In this document: one piece after another, positions 23,977 to 31,494 of the stretch
How the letters are laid out: each line of letters opens with the position of its first letter
Position numbering within the stretch: the first letter of the stretch is position 1
Source: Mycolicibacterium vulneris
GTDB lineage: Bacteria; Actinomycetota; Actinomycetes; Mycobacteriales; Mycobacteriaceae
Direction of reading: 5' to 3'
NCBI RefSeq assembly: GCF_002104765.1
Contig: NZ_NCXM01000037.1
Location: forward strand, 1-50,465
DNA: 50,465 bases
Position numbers and translations under genes: made by a program
The notes under the pieces: model-generated
Told to the model about the DNA's origin: nothing
Database searches by the model: none
Seen by the model: the letters and a program-made list of their open reading frames with translations, nothing else

Positions 23977-25682
23977 GGCCACGTCGACCAGGCCGGCTCG
24001 GCCGCGGTGACATGGCGCCCGTAGCGTTGCAAAGCCAGCACACGATAGTGGCTCAGGATCGGCTCCGCCCCAGGTTGCATCTGCAACGGCGGCAACGGCC
24101 CCAGCCTGGTCAGCGACGCGCCGCCCGCGACAGGCGGGCCCGCGGCGGCCAGCGCGGCGGGCCCCGCGTCGGCGTCGATGGGCACCGACGCGATGGCCGT
24201 CGACGCCCATTCGCCGATCCGCGGTCGTTGTAGGCCCTCGAAAGTACCTCGCGCGCTGTGGTATTCGATGAGCTCACTGATCAGCGCGGTGTTCTCCCAC
24301 TCCCAGGCCACGGCGAAGGCGCCGGCCAGGATGGGCGCCGCAATGCCGGTGGCCCACCGGGCCCTGGCGTCGGCGTCGGCGATCGAATATCGCACCGAGT
24401 CGACCGCCAGGGCGGCCGGCACCTTGAGCTCGGCGGCCTGTTCGAGCTTGGTCATCCCGCGCCAGTACTCCGGCGTGCCGACCTCGCCGCGCAGAATGCC
24501 GAGCCCCTCCGCCTGTCGCGCCTCGGTTTCCTCCAGGGTCTCGTCGGGATCACCTGAGCTGTCGAAACCGAGGTCCGCCAAAGCGTCCGCGCGCCAGACT
24601 GTTCCGAGATGATTGTCGAGCTGGGCGTACTGCAGCCAGCTGCTGCGCGGCGAGGAGTCCAGCAGCTCCCGGGCCTGCGCGATCAGCTCGACCGCGTCGG
24701 AGAAGTGGCTCCAGAAGATGGCGATCCAGCTGCGCTGCAACAGGATACGGTGCAGATGCAAGGGCTTTCCCAACTCCCGCCACTGCCGTTCGGCGTGTTC
24801 CCAGCAGTCGTCGGCGGCCTCCAGGGCGCCCGCTCCCAGCCGGGTGAGTCCCATGTACAGCCAGCACCGGGCGACGTCGTGGGCCCGGTCGTGGCGGGCG
24901 ATGACCGGATAGGCCTGCCCGACCAGTTCTTCGGTGCCGGCGTGGTCGTTTGCCACCCACCGCGCCGCGGCCCGCTCCAATTGTGCTCTGGCTGCGGCCA
25001 GTTCCCACCCGTTGGTTTCTGCCCGCGCTTGGGCGCGGCGCAGCCACGGCTCGGCTTCCGGCAACCGTCCGGTCTCCACGCAGAACCTGCCGTACCCGGT
25101 CGCCGCGGTGACCCACAGGTGGTCGGCGCGCTCACCGCTGTCGCCGGCACGCTCGATGCCGTCAACAACCTTCTCCCACAAGGGGGCTGACCGGACGTGC
25201 AGGTCGTCGTCGCACAACGCGACGGCGCACAGAACATGCGCGTGGGTGCACAGGTACCGGTGCTCGTCGGCGAGATCCCCAGGTCCGGAGTCGTTGTCGC
25301 ACAACGGCGCCAGCGCCACCGCCGCGCCTTCGTGATCACCCAGCGCCGCGGCCAGTCCTGTCTGCAGGAACTGGGCGCGCCGCGAGTATCGGCAGATCGT
25401 GTGTGCGATCTCGCCGTCGGACAGCCGCACCCGCTCGGCGGCCGAGCCCGAGGCGATGCCCGCGTAGATCGCCACGCAGTCCCGTATGCGCCGCACGGAT
25501 TCCCGGACCCCGTCGTAAGCCCCGCGCGCGAGGTAGATCTCGCCAAGCTGCGCAAGGGCTTCCAGCATGAGGTCGTCGCGGTCGATCCGCGGAATCAACG
25601 AGAGCAGCAGGTCGCGTGCCCCGGCTTCATCGGCGGCGAACGCCATACGACGCGCCTTCTCCAATTCGTCCGGGATCGACAC
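23973..25682 (-). CDS. TPR-repeat protein, partner of the CHAT protease
   Basis: This 569-aa, almost wholly helical protein is built of degenerate tetratricopeptide-like hairpins. Examples are LMLEALAQLGEIYLARGAYD, VTAATGYGRFCVETGRLPEA, RCWLYMGLTRLGAGALEAAD and WIAIFWSHFSDAVELIAQA. The last 70 residues are proline- and alanine-rich and probably flexible. It has no enzyme motif. It is the first gene of the leftward cassette and shares ATGA with the CHAT gene. In known TPR-CHAT pairs the repeat protein binds and controls the protease, so it is probably a regulator or sensor here. Confidence 0.8.
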   Translation of the reverse strand: MSIPDELEKARRMAFAADEAGARDLLLSLIPRIDRDDLMLEALAQLGEIYLARGAYDGVRESVRRIRDCVAIYAGIASGSAAERVRLSDGEIAHTICRYSRRAQFLQTGLAAALGDHEGAAVALAPLCDNDSGPGDLADEHRYLCTHAHVLCAVALCDDDLHVRSAPLWEKVVDGIERAGDSGERADHLWVTAATGYGRFCVETGRLPEAEPWLRRAQARAETNGWELAAARAQLERAAARWVANDHAGTEELVGQAYPVIARHDRAHDVARCWLYMGLTRLGAGALEAADDCWEHAERQWRELGKPLHLHRILLQRSWIAIFWSHFSDAVELIAQARELLDSSPRSSWLQYAQLDNHLGTVWRADALADLGFDSSGDPDETLEETEARQAEGLGILRGEVGTPEYWRGMTKLEQAAELKVPAALAVDSVRYSIADADARARWATGIAAPILAGAFAVAWEWENTALISELIEYHSARGTFEGLQRPRIGEWASTAIASVPIDADAGPAALAAAGPPVAGGASLTRLGPLPPLQMQPGAEPILSHYRVLALQRYGRHVTAAEPAWSTWP

Positions 25683-25726
25683 GGCTGCATCATAAGTCCG
25701 GGGGTGGTGTCTGGTTGGCGAAACCG

Positions 25727-25765
25727 CGAGCGGCGGACGCGTGAGTGAGGCACGTCCGCCGCTCG
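25727..25765. terminator. Strong 13-bp hairpin
   Basis: The arms CGAGCGGCGGACG (25727-25739) and CGTCCGCCGCTCG (25753-25765) pair perfectly around 13 bases. It starts 14 bp past the stop of the lipoprotein gene, in its direction of transcription, and ends 44 bp before the TPR start. It would insulate the cassette from the lipoprotein promoter. No T-run follows, which is usual for mycobacterial hairpin terminators. Confidence 0.65.
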
Positions 25766-25779
25766 AGGGCCGAAACCGA

Positions 25780-26271
25780 TCAGCCGCAGGACACCTTGAT
25801 GGTGAAGTCCTTGGTGATCATTCCCGCCATCGGGTTCTTCATGTCGGCCCCCTGCGCCTGACCGGTGATGGTGTAGGTCTTGCCATCGACCGCGACGCTG
25901 GCCGAACCCACCTTCGCGCCCATGTTGTCGCTGACCGCCAGGGCGTTGCCGTCGACAACGAGGGCCACCGACTGGACCTTCGGGTTGGCTTCGTCGGTCA
26001 TCACGACGGCCAGCGCCTGCTGGGCGCCGCTCGTGGAGCCGCTGCCGATGTCGATCTTGCCGCCGGTCCGCACACAGGTCACCGAGGCCGGGTTCACGCC
26101 GGCCAGGTCCGTACCGCCCACCTTGACCTGCGCGTTGGTGCCGGTGGAGGCGCTGGGGGTGGTGCTCGACGCCGGTGCGGCCGTGTGGCCGCCGCCCGAG
26201 CATCCCACCAGGGCCACTGAGGCCGCGGCGCAGCCCAGGGTCCCAATCGCAGCTGTGAGAAGACGTTTCAC
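25780..26271 (-). CDS. LpqH-family (19-kDa antigen-like) lipoprotein
   Basis: This 163-aa lipoprotein has a signal peptide followed by the lipobox VALVGCSGG, with the lipidated cysteine near residue 24. A serine/threonine/proline-rich linker typical of the mycobacterial 19-kDa antigen follows. The globular part has the LpqH pattern: VTCVRTGGKIDIGSG, KVQSVALVVDG, YTITGQAQGADMKNPM and a final VSCG. Two cysteines probably form a disulfide. It should sit in the envelope, may be glycosylated in the linker, and may act as a TLR2 ligand like LpqH. It is probably an LpqH paralogue rather than LpqH itself. Confidence 0.87.
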   Translation of the reverse strand: MKRLLTAAIGTLGCAAASVALVGCSGGGHTAAPASSTTPSASTGTNAQVKVGGTDLAGVNPASVTCVRTGGKIDIGSGSTSGAQQALAVVMTDEANPKVQSVALVVDGNALAVSDNMGAKVGSASVAVDGKTYTITGQAQGADMKNPMAGMITKDFTIKVSCG

Positions 26272-26415
26272 TTGTGGTTCCTTCCTTTGTGCGCCGCCCC
26301 GATGGCGTCGTCCTGGCGCAAGTACAGACCGCCCCGGTTGCTACCGATCCCAAATTTTCGCGGGGCCGAGCCGGTAGGCTACGTCGATGTCGCAGCCGGC
26401 ACAGGGAGGAACATG

Positions 26416-26796
26416 ATGCTCAGCGTGAAATGGCTGGAAAAGCCTGAGGCCCAGGACTTTCCGGCGGCGGCGGACTATCTCACCATGCTCGCGGACAGGC
26501 AGACCGTGAAGAAGGTGGTCAAAAAGCTGAAATCCGGCAGCGTGACGCACAAAAAGGCCAAAGACATCCTGCGGGCGGCGCAGCTGAGCCTGCTGCCGGT
26601 GGACAACCCGCACGTCGCGGCGGACCTGACCAAGATCGAGAAGGGCCTGTCGCTGTCGCCCATCCTGCTGGTGCGCGGCGACTTCATGACCGGGGTTCCG
26701 TTACAGATCGCCGACGGCTACCACCGCGTCTGCGCGAGCTATCACACCGACGAGAACACGGACATCCCCGTCGTCCTCGCGGCCGTCAGCCGCTGA
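26416..26796 (+). CDS. 126-aa protein with a ParB-like DGYHR motif
   Basis: This small basic protein (many lysines, for example KKVVKKLKSGSVTHKKAK) ends with PILLVRGDFMTGVPLQIADGYHRVCASYHT. The ADGYHR segment resembles the DGxHR motif of the ParB/Srx nuclease-like fold. The rest of the ParB domain is not obvious. Start at ATG 26416, six bases after AGGGAGGA; the adjacent ATG at 26413 is the alternative. It is divergent from the lipoprotein gene. No function can be assigned. Confidence 0.65.
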   Translation: MLSVKWLEKPEAQDFPAAADYLTMLADRQTVKKVVKKLKSGSVTHKKAKDILRAAQLSLLPVDNPHVAADLTKIEKGLSLSPILLVRGDFMTGVPLQIADGYHRVCASYHTDENTDIPVVLAAVSR

Positions 26797-26804
26797 TCGG
26801 AAGA

Positions 26805-27051
26805 ATGATCATGCTCGACATCAGCACCGCGGGCGCCGTGAAGGTGCTGACCCTGTCGTCGGGTGCGGTCAACGCGCAGGATGTCGAGCTGCTCGAAGAG
26901 CTGGCCTCGACGGTGCGCGACCTGGCACGCCCCGACGCCGGCGCGCATCCACGAGGCCCGAGGCGTTGATGACGAGGTTCGCCGGATGTGGGGCACGGAC
27001 GAGACGCTGCGACGCATCGCCGCCTACGTCGAGCGGCTCCGGCGCCGCTGA
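26805..27051 (+). pseudogene. Enoyl-CoA hydratase remnant with internal deletion
   Basis: The start reads MLDISTAGAVKVLTL then SSGAVNAQDVELLEELASTV, the standard N-terminus of an enoyl-CoA hydratase. After about 50 codons the frame breaks. Another frame then gives RIHEARGVDDEVRRMWG and LRRIAAYVERL, a typical crotonase C-terminus, ending at 27049-27051. Most of the roughly 250-residue enzyme, including its active-site region, is gone. A deletion of about 170 codons plus a frame change explains it. It lies eight bases after the 126-aa gene and its stop abuts that of lucA. Confidence 0.65.
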
Positions 27052-27840
27052 CTACTCCTCGTCGGCGTTTTCGTCGAGGGCAACGCCGGCCCGAGTGCGC
27101 CTGCGCATCCGGTGCGACCCCTTGCCGGTCGGGCGCCGGTTGCGCAACTTGGCCTTCGACTCGTCGCCCTCGTCGCCGGCTTCCTCGGTGTCGTCGGCGG
27201 GCGTCGCCTCGATCGTCGGTTCCGGTGCGGCCTCAGCTGCGGCCGGCTCGGCTTCTTCGGTCTCTTCGGCTTTCGCCTCGGCGGTCTCCGCCTCGTCCTC
27301 GTCAGCCTCGGCGGCTTCGGCTTCTTCCGTTTCGTCGGCTTCGTCCTCGGCGCCCTTCTTGCGCCGCACGCGACGCTCCTTGGGCTTCTTAGCCTTGATC
27401 GGTTTGGGCGGCGGCGGGGGCAGCTCGGCGACGAAGGAGAGATAGAAGGCGAAAATGCCGAGCAACGCGATCGCGGCGGCGGCGCCGTAGATCCCGAACA
27501 ACCACCGTCCGGCGACGTCCAGGCTCAACCAGATTTCGCTGATCGCCGTCCCAATGATCAGCACCCCGGCCAGCACGTGGGCCACGATCGACCAGATCCT
27601 GATGGACAGCGCCAGCTGCGGCGTCCCAAACTCGGGCTTGCGGGTGCGCAGCAGGGTGAACACCACGGGCAGCGCCGCGAGCGCGACCAGCGCACCCGTC
27701 ACGATGCGCAGCGTCGTCCCCAACGTGTGCCCGGTGTCGCCCATCAGCTCGGGCCAGCGGGGCAGCACGAAGAAGAAGTAGAGGACACCGGCAGCGATCG
27801 AAAATGACGCGTGCCACGGGATGGCGACCTTGCGCCCCAT
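27052..27840 (-). CDS. lucA: LucA, lipid uptake coordinator (Rv3723 type)
   Basis: This 262-aa membrane protein matches Rv3723 closely as I remember it, starting MGRKVAIPWHASFSIAAGVL. It has four predicted membrane helices in the first 150 residues: GVLYFFFVLPRW, LRIVTGALVALAALPVVF, VAHVLAGVLIIGTAI and IYGAAAAIALLGIFAFYLSF. PPPPPKPIKAKKPK and a basic patch follow, then a long acidic low-complexity tail of E, A and D, and a final basic stretch. In M. tuberculosis LucA stabilises the Mce1 and Mce4 importers for fatty acid and cholesterol uptake. The frame extends upstream to 28158, but the ATG at 27840 is the true start. Confidence 0.88.
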   Translation of the reverse strand: MGRKVAIPWHASFSIAAGVLYFFFVLPRWPELMGDTGHTLGTTLRIVTGALVALAALPVVFTLLRTRKPEFGTPQLALSIRIWSIVAHVLAGVLIIGTAISEIWLSLDVAGRWLFGIYGAAAAIALLGIFAFYLSFVAELPPPPPKPIKAKKPKERRVRRKKGAEDEADETEEAEAAEADEDEAETAEAKAEETEEAEPAAAEAAPEPTIEATPADDTEEAGDEGDESKAKLRNRRPTGKGSHRMRRRTRAGVALDENADEE

Positions 27841-27932
27841 ACCCCTCCTCGTGCTGGTGATTTCACGCCAGCCTAAAGGCGGCCGACCCGAATCCATATC
27901 AATTCGTACGTGTCCGCTTGGCGGACCAATGG

Positions 27933-28018
27933 CGGAGGATGCGGGATTTGAACCCGCGAGGGCTGTTAACCCAACCCGCGTTCCAGGCGAGCGCCATAGG
28001 CCACTAGGCGAATCCTCC
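27933..28018 (-). tRNA. tRNA-Ser (GGA)
   Basis: This is an 86-nt class II tRNA. The acceptor arms GGAGGAT and ATCCTCC pair perfectly. The anticodon stem CTCGC/GCGGG (one G-U pair) encloses the loop CTGGAAC, giving anticodon GGA for UCC and UCU codons. There is a long variable arm, and the T-arm carries GGTTCAAATCC. The gene encodes no full CCA end (GCC follows the stem). It lies between lucA and the SRP RNA, as in other mycobacteria. Confidence 0.95.
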
Positions 28019-28098
28019 GTGGCCATGGTAACCGAGGCCCCGATGGGCCCCGCCGGTTGCTCATCGTCGACTCCAGGGCAGGTATTAGACTCGTCGCT

Positions 28099-28184
28099 GG
28101 ACCCCGCGCGGCGTCTATCCTGTGAACTCCCCCAGGGCCGGAAGGCAGCAAGGGTCAATGGGCTCTGTCGGGTGCGCGGGGTCC
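28099..28184 (+). ncRNA. ffs: Signal recognition particle 4.5S RNA
   Basis: This short bacterial SRP RNA has the ends GGACCCCGCGC (28099-28109) and GCGCGGGGTCC (28174-28184), which pair fully. The conserved Ffh-binding apical region is intact: CAGGGCCGGAAGGCAGCAAG, with the GGAA tetraloop and the symmetric internal loops. The position before the aminotransferase and dnaZX is conserved in mycobacteria. It guides membrane protein export with Ffh and FtsY. Confidence 0.93.
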
Positions 28185-28273
28185 CCTATATCCACGAGTG
28201 GCGACCCGCTTCGCTCGGCTCCGCCGCGCTTGCGATCGCCACTGGTTACCCGCCTTCGACAGCGAAAGGGTCC

Positions 28274-29569
28274 ATGGTGTCGCTGGAGTCCCTCAGCCCG
28301 GAAGAACTTGCCGGCGCACACGCTCGTCACCAGCAGGATTACGCCGATCTGCAGGCCAAGAAGCTCGCGCTGGACCTAACCCGCGGCAAACCCGCTCCCG
28401 CCCAGCTCGACCTGTCCAACCCGCTGCTGAGCCTGCCCGGGGACGACTACCGCGACAGCGAGGGCACCGACACCCGCAACTACGGCGGCCTGCACGGCCT
28501 GCCCGAGCTGCGGGCCATCTTCGGGGAGCTGCTCGGCATCCCGGTGCAGAACCTGATCGCGGGCAACAACTCCAGCCTGGAACTGATGCACGACCTGGTC
28601 GCCTTCTCGATGTTGTACGGCGGCGTGGACTCGCAGCGCCCCTGGAAGGACGAACCGAGCGTCAAGTTCCTGTGCCCGGCCCCCGGCTACGACCGGCACT
28701 TCGCCATCACCGAGACGATGGGCATCGAGATGATCCCCGTCCCGATGCTGTCCGACGGGCCGGACGTCGACCTGATCGAAGAGCTGGTCGCCGCCGACCC
28801 GGCCATCAAGGGCATGTGGACGGTGCCGGTGTTCGGCAACCCCACCGGGGTCACCTACTCCTGGGACAACGTCCTGCGGCTCGTCCAGATGCGGACCGCG
28901 GCGCCCGACTTCCGGCTGTTCTGGGACAACGCGTATGCGGTGCACACCCTGACGCATGACTTCATCCGGCAGGTCGACGTGCTCGGGCTGGCCTCCGCGG
29001 CCGGCAATCCGCATCGGCCCTACGTGTTCGCGTCCACCTCGAAGATCACCTTCGCCGGCGCCGGCGTGAGCTTCCTTGGCGGATCGCTGGGCAACATCGC
29101 CTGGTACCTGCAATATGCGGGGAAGAAGTCGATCGGACCCGACAAGATCAACCAGCTGCGGCACCTGCGCTTCTTCCGCGACGCGGACGGGGTGCGGCTG
29201 CACATGCTGAAGCACCAGCAGATCCTGGCGCCGAAGTTCGCCCTGGCCGCCGAGATCCTCGATCAGCGGCTCAGCGACTCCAAGATCGCGTCGTGGACCG
29301 ACCCCAAGGGTGGCTACTTCATCAGCCTCGACGTGTTGCCGGGTACCGCGAAGCGGACCGTCGCGCTGGCCAAGGACGCCGGTATCGCGGTCACCGAGGC
29401 GGGTGCGTCGTTCCCGTACCGGAAAGATCCGAGGGACACCAACATCCGGATCGCGCCGACCTTCCCGTCGCTGCCGGACCTGCGCGACGCCGTCGACGGG
29501 CTGGCCACCTGCGCGTTGCTGGCGGCGTCCGAATCGCTGCTGGCGTCGGCCGCGTCGAGTGTGAGCTGA
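28274..29569 (+). CDS. Aspartate aminotransferase, Rv3722c type
   Basis: This is a 431-aa PLP enzyme. The PLP lysine is in FASTSKITFAGAG. Other conserved points are VPVFGNPTGVTYS and RIAPTFPSLPDL near the C-terminus. Length and sequence match Rv3722c of M. tuberculosis, shown to be the main aspartate aminotransferase and an essential hub of nitrogen metabolism. It converts oxaloacetate and glutamate to aspartate. The ATG at 28274 is used; a GTG three bases later is possible. It is followed by dnaZX after 49 bp. Confidence 0.9.
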   Translation: MVSLESLSPEELAGAHARHQQDYADLQAKKLALDLTRGKPAPAQLDLSNPLLSLPGDDYRDSEGTDTRNYGGLHGLPELRAIFGELLGIPVQNLIAGNNSSLELMHDLVAFSMLYGGVDSQRPWKDEPSVKFLCPAPGYDRHFAITETMGIEMIPVPMLSDGPDVDLIEELVAADPAIKGMWTVPVFGNPTGVTYSWDNVLRLVQMRTAAPDFRLFWDNAYAVHTLTHDFIRQVDVLGLASAAGNPHRPYVFASTSKITFAGAGVSFLGGSLGNIAWYLQYAGKKSIGPDKINQLRHLRFFRDADGVRLHMLKHQQILAPKFALAAEILDQRLSDSKIASWTDPKGGYFISLDVLPGTAKRTVALAKDAGIAVTEAGASFPYRKDPRDTNIRIAPTFPSLPDLRDAVDGLATCALLAASESLLASAASSVS

Positions 29570-29618
29570 CGACCCTGCCGGGTCCGCATCGTCACCGCGC
29601 GCCGGTAGCCTGCTGACC

Positions 29619-31490
29619 GTGGCCCTCTACCGCAAGTACCGTCCGGCAACCTTCGCCGAAGTGGTGGGGCAGGAGCACGTCACCGAACCACTCTCGATCG
29701 CCCTGGAAGCCGGACGGATCAACCACGCGTATTTGTTCTCGGGTCCGCGCGGCTGCGGGAAGACCTCCTCGGCGCGCATCCTGGCCCGCTCGCTGAACTG
29801 CGCTCAGGGCCCGACGGCCATGCCGTGCGGGGTCTGCGACTCGTGCCAGGCGCTGGCGCCCAACGCGCCCGGCAGCATCGACGTGGTCGAGCTCGACGCC
29901 GCCAGCCACGGCGGTGTGGACGACACCCGCGAGCTGCGCGACCGCGCGTTCTACGCGCCCGCCCAGTCGCGCTACCGCGTGTTCATCGTCGACGAGGCGC
30001 ACATGGTGACCACCGCGGGATTCAACGCGCTGCTCAAGATCGTCGAGGAGCCCCCCGAACACCTCATCTTCATCTTTGCGACCACCGAACCGGAGAAGGT
30101 GCTGCCGACGATCCGGTCCCGCACGCATCACTACCCGTTCCGGTTGTTGCCGCCGAAGACCATGCGGTCGTTGATCGGGCGGATCTGTGAGCAGGAGGGC
30201 GTCGCCGTCGACGACGCCGTCTACCCGCTGGTGATCCGCGCCGGCGGCGGCTCGCCCCGCGACACCCTGTCGGTGCTGGATCAGCTGGTGGCCGGCGCCG
30301 AGGGCGCGCACGTGACCTATCAGCGCGCGTTGGGCCTGCTGGGGGCCACCGATATGGCGCTGATCGACGACGCCGTCGACGCCCTTGCCGCCGCCGATGC
30401 CGCGGCGCTGTTCGGTGCGGTGGAGTCGGTGATCGATGCCGGGCATGACCCACGGCGGTTCGCCACCGATCTGCTCGAACGGTTCCGCGACCTGATCCTG
30501 CTGCAGGCCGTTCCGGACGCGGCCAGCCGCGGCGTGGTGGACGCGCCGGAGGACGTGCTGGAGCGGATGCGTGAGCAAGCGACCCGGATCGGGCCGGCGA
30601 CCCTGACCCGCTACGCCGAGGTGGTGCAGGCGGGGCTCGGCGAGATGCGCGGTGCAACGGCGCCGCGTCTGCTGCTCGAGGTCGTGTGTGCGCGTCTGCT
30701 GCTGCCCTCGGCCAGCGACACCGAATCGGCGCTGCTGCAACGCGTCGAGCGGATCGAGACCCGGCTGGACATGTCCATCCCCGGCTCCGAAGCCCCCGCC
30801 GCGGCGCCGCGCAGTGCGCCCGCGCCGGCCGAACCCGAGCCGCCCGTCCGGTTCACCCGGCCCTCCGCGGCGGCCGCCGCCAAGGCCGAACCGCAACCCG
30901 AGCCGAAGCCCGAGCCCAAGGCGGCCCCCGTCCCCGAACCGTCTCAGCCCGCGCCTCCCGCACCCGAACCCGCTCCGACACCGGCGGCCGAAACAGCCTC
31001 TGCGCCAGGTGAACTCAACACCGCCGCGGTGCGAAGCATGTGGCCGACAGTGCGCGAAAAGGTGCGGCAGCGCAGCCGCACCACCGAGGTGATGCTGGCC
31101 GGGGCGACCGTGCGGGCCATCGAGGGCAACACGTTGGTGCTGAGCCATGAATCGGCGCCGCTGGCCAAGCGGCTCTGCGAGCAGCGCAACGCCGACGTCA
31201 TCGCCGAAGCGCTCAAAGACGCGCTGGGCGTCAACTGGCGGGTGCGCTGTGAGGCTGGCGCGCCGGCGGCGGCCGCGCCACCGCCACCCGCCGGTGGGGG
31301 AGCCGGCCCGACGGCGACGAACGTCGCCGAGCCCGCGCCCGACGTCGACTCCGCGCGCCGTGATGAAGAGGAACACATGCTGGCCGAGGCCGTCGGCGAC
31401 GAGCCATCGGCGCCGCGCCGCGACCCCGAAGAGGTCGCGCTCGAATTGCTGCAGAGCGAGCTGGGCGCCCGCCGCATCGACAACGGCTAG
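29619..31490 (+). CDS. dnaZX: DNA polymerase III subunits gamma and tau
   Basis: This is the 623-aa clamp-loader ATPase. The N-terminus MALYRKYRPATFAEVVGQEHV is the standard form (GTG start). Walker A is SGPRGCGKTSSARI, the zinc site is CGVCDSC with an earlier cysteine, Walker B is VFIVDEAHM, and sensor 1 is ATTEPEKVLPTIRSR. After about residue 380 there is a long proline/alanine/glutamate-rich linker and then the tau-specific domain that binds polymerase and helicase. It loads the sliding clamp during replication. No slippery sequence for a short gamma form was noted. Confidence 0.95.
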   Translation: MALYRKYRPATFAEVVGQEHVTEPLSIALEAGRINHAYLFSGPRGCGKTSSARILARSLNCAQGPTAMPCGVCDSCQALAPNAPGSIDVVELDAASHGGVDDTRELRDRAFYAPAQSRYRVFIVDEAHMVTTAGFNALLKIVEEPPEHLIFIFATTEPEKVLPTIRSRTHHYPFRLLPPKTMRSLIGRICEQEGVAVDDAVYPLVIRAGGGSPRDTLSVLDQLVAGAEGAHVTYQRALGLLGATDMALIDDAVDALAAADAAALFGAVESVIDAGHDPRRFATDLLERFRDLILLQAVPDAASRGVVDAPEDVLERMREQATRIGPATLTRYAEVVQAGLGEMRGATAPRLLLEVVCARLLLPSASDTESALLQRVERIETRLDMSIPGSEAPAAAPRSAPAPAEPEPPVRFTRPSAAAAAKAEPQPEPKPEPKAAPVPEPSQPAPPAPEPAPTPAAETASAPGELNTAAVRSMWPTVREKVRQRSRTTEVMLAGATVRAIEGNTLVLSHESAPLAKRLCEQRNADVIAEALKDALGVNWRVRCEAGAPAAAAPPPPAGGGAGPTATNVAEPAPDVDSARRDEEEHMLAEAVGDEPSAPRRDPEEVALELLQSELGARRIDNG

Positions 31491-31494
31491 CGGT

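Noticed and set aside
27100..27420. Acidic low-complexity region in lucA as a separate gene on the plus strand
   Set aside because: The plus-strand frame is a mirror of the E/A/D-rich tail of LucA and has no start site or motif.
27933..28184. tRNA-Ser as integration site for the accessory blocks
   Set aside because: No direct repeat of the tRNA 3' end, no integrase, and conserved synteny on both sides of the tRNA.
30780..31020. Pro/Ala/Glu-rich run in dnaZX as a possible frameshift or repeat expansion
   Set aside because: The frame stays open, and such a linker is normal between the gamma and tau parts in mycobacteria.
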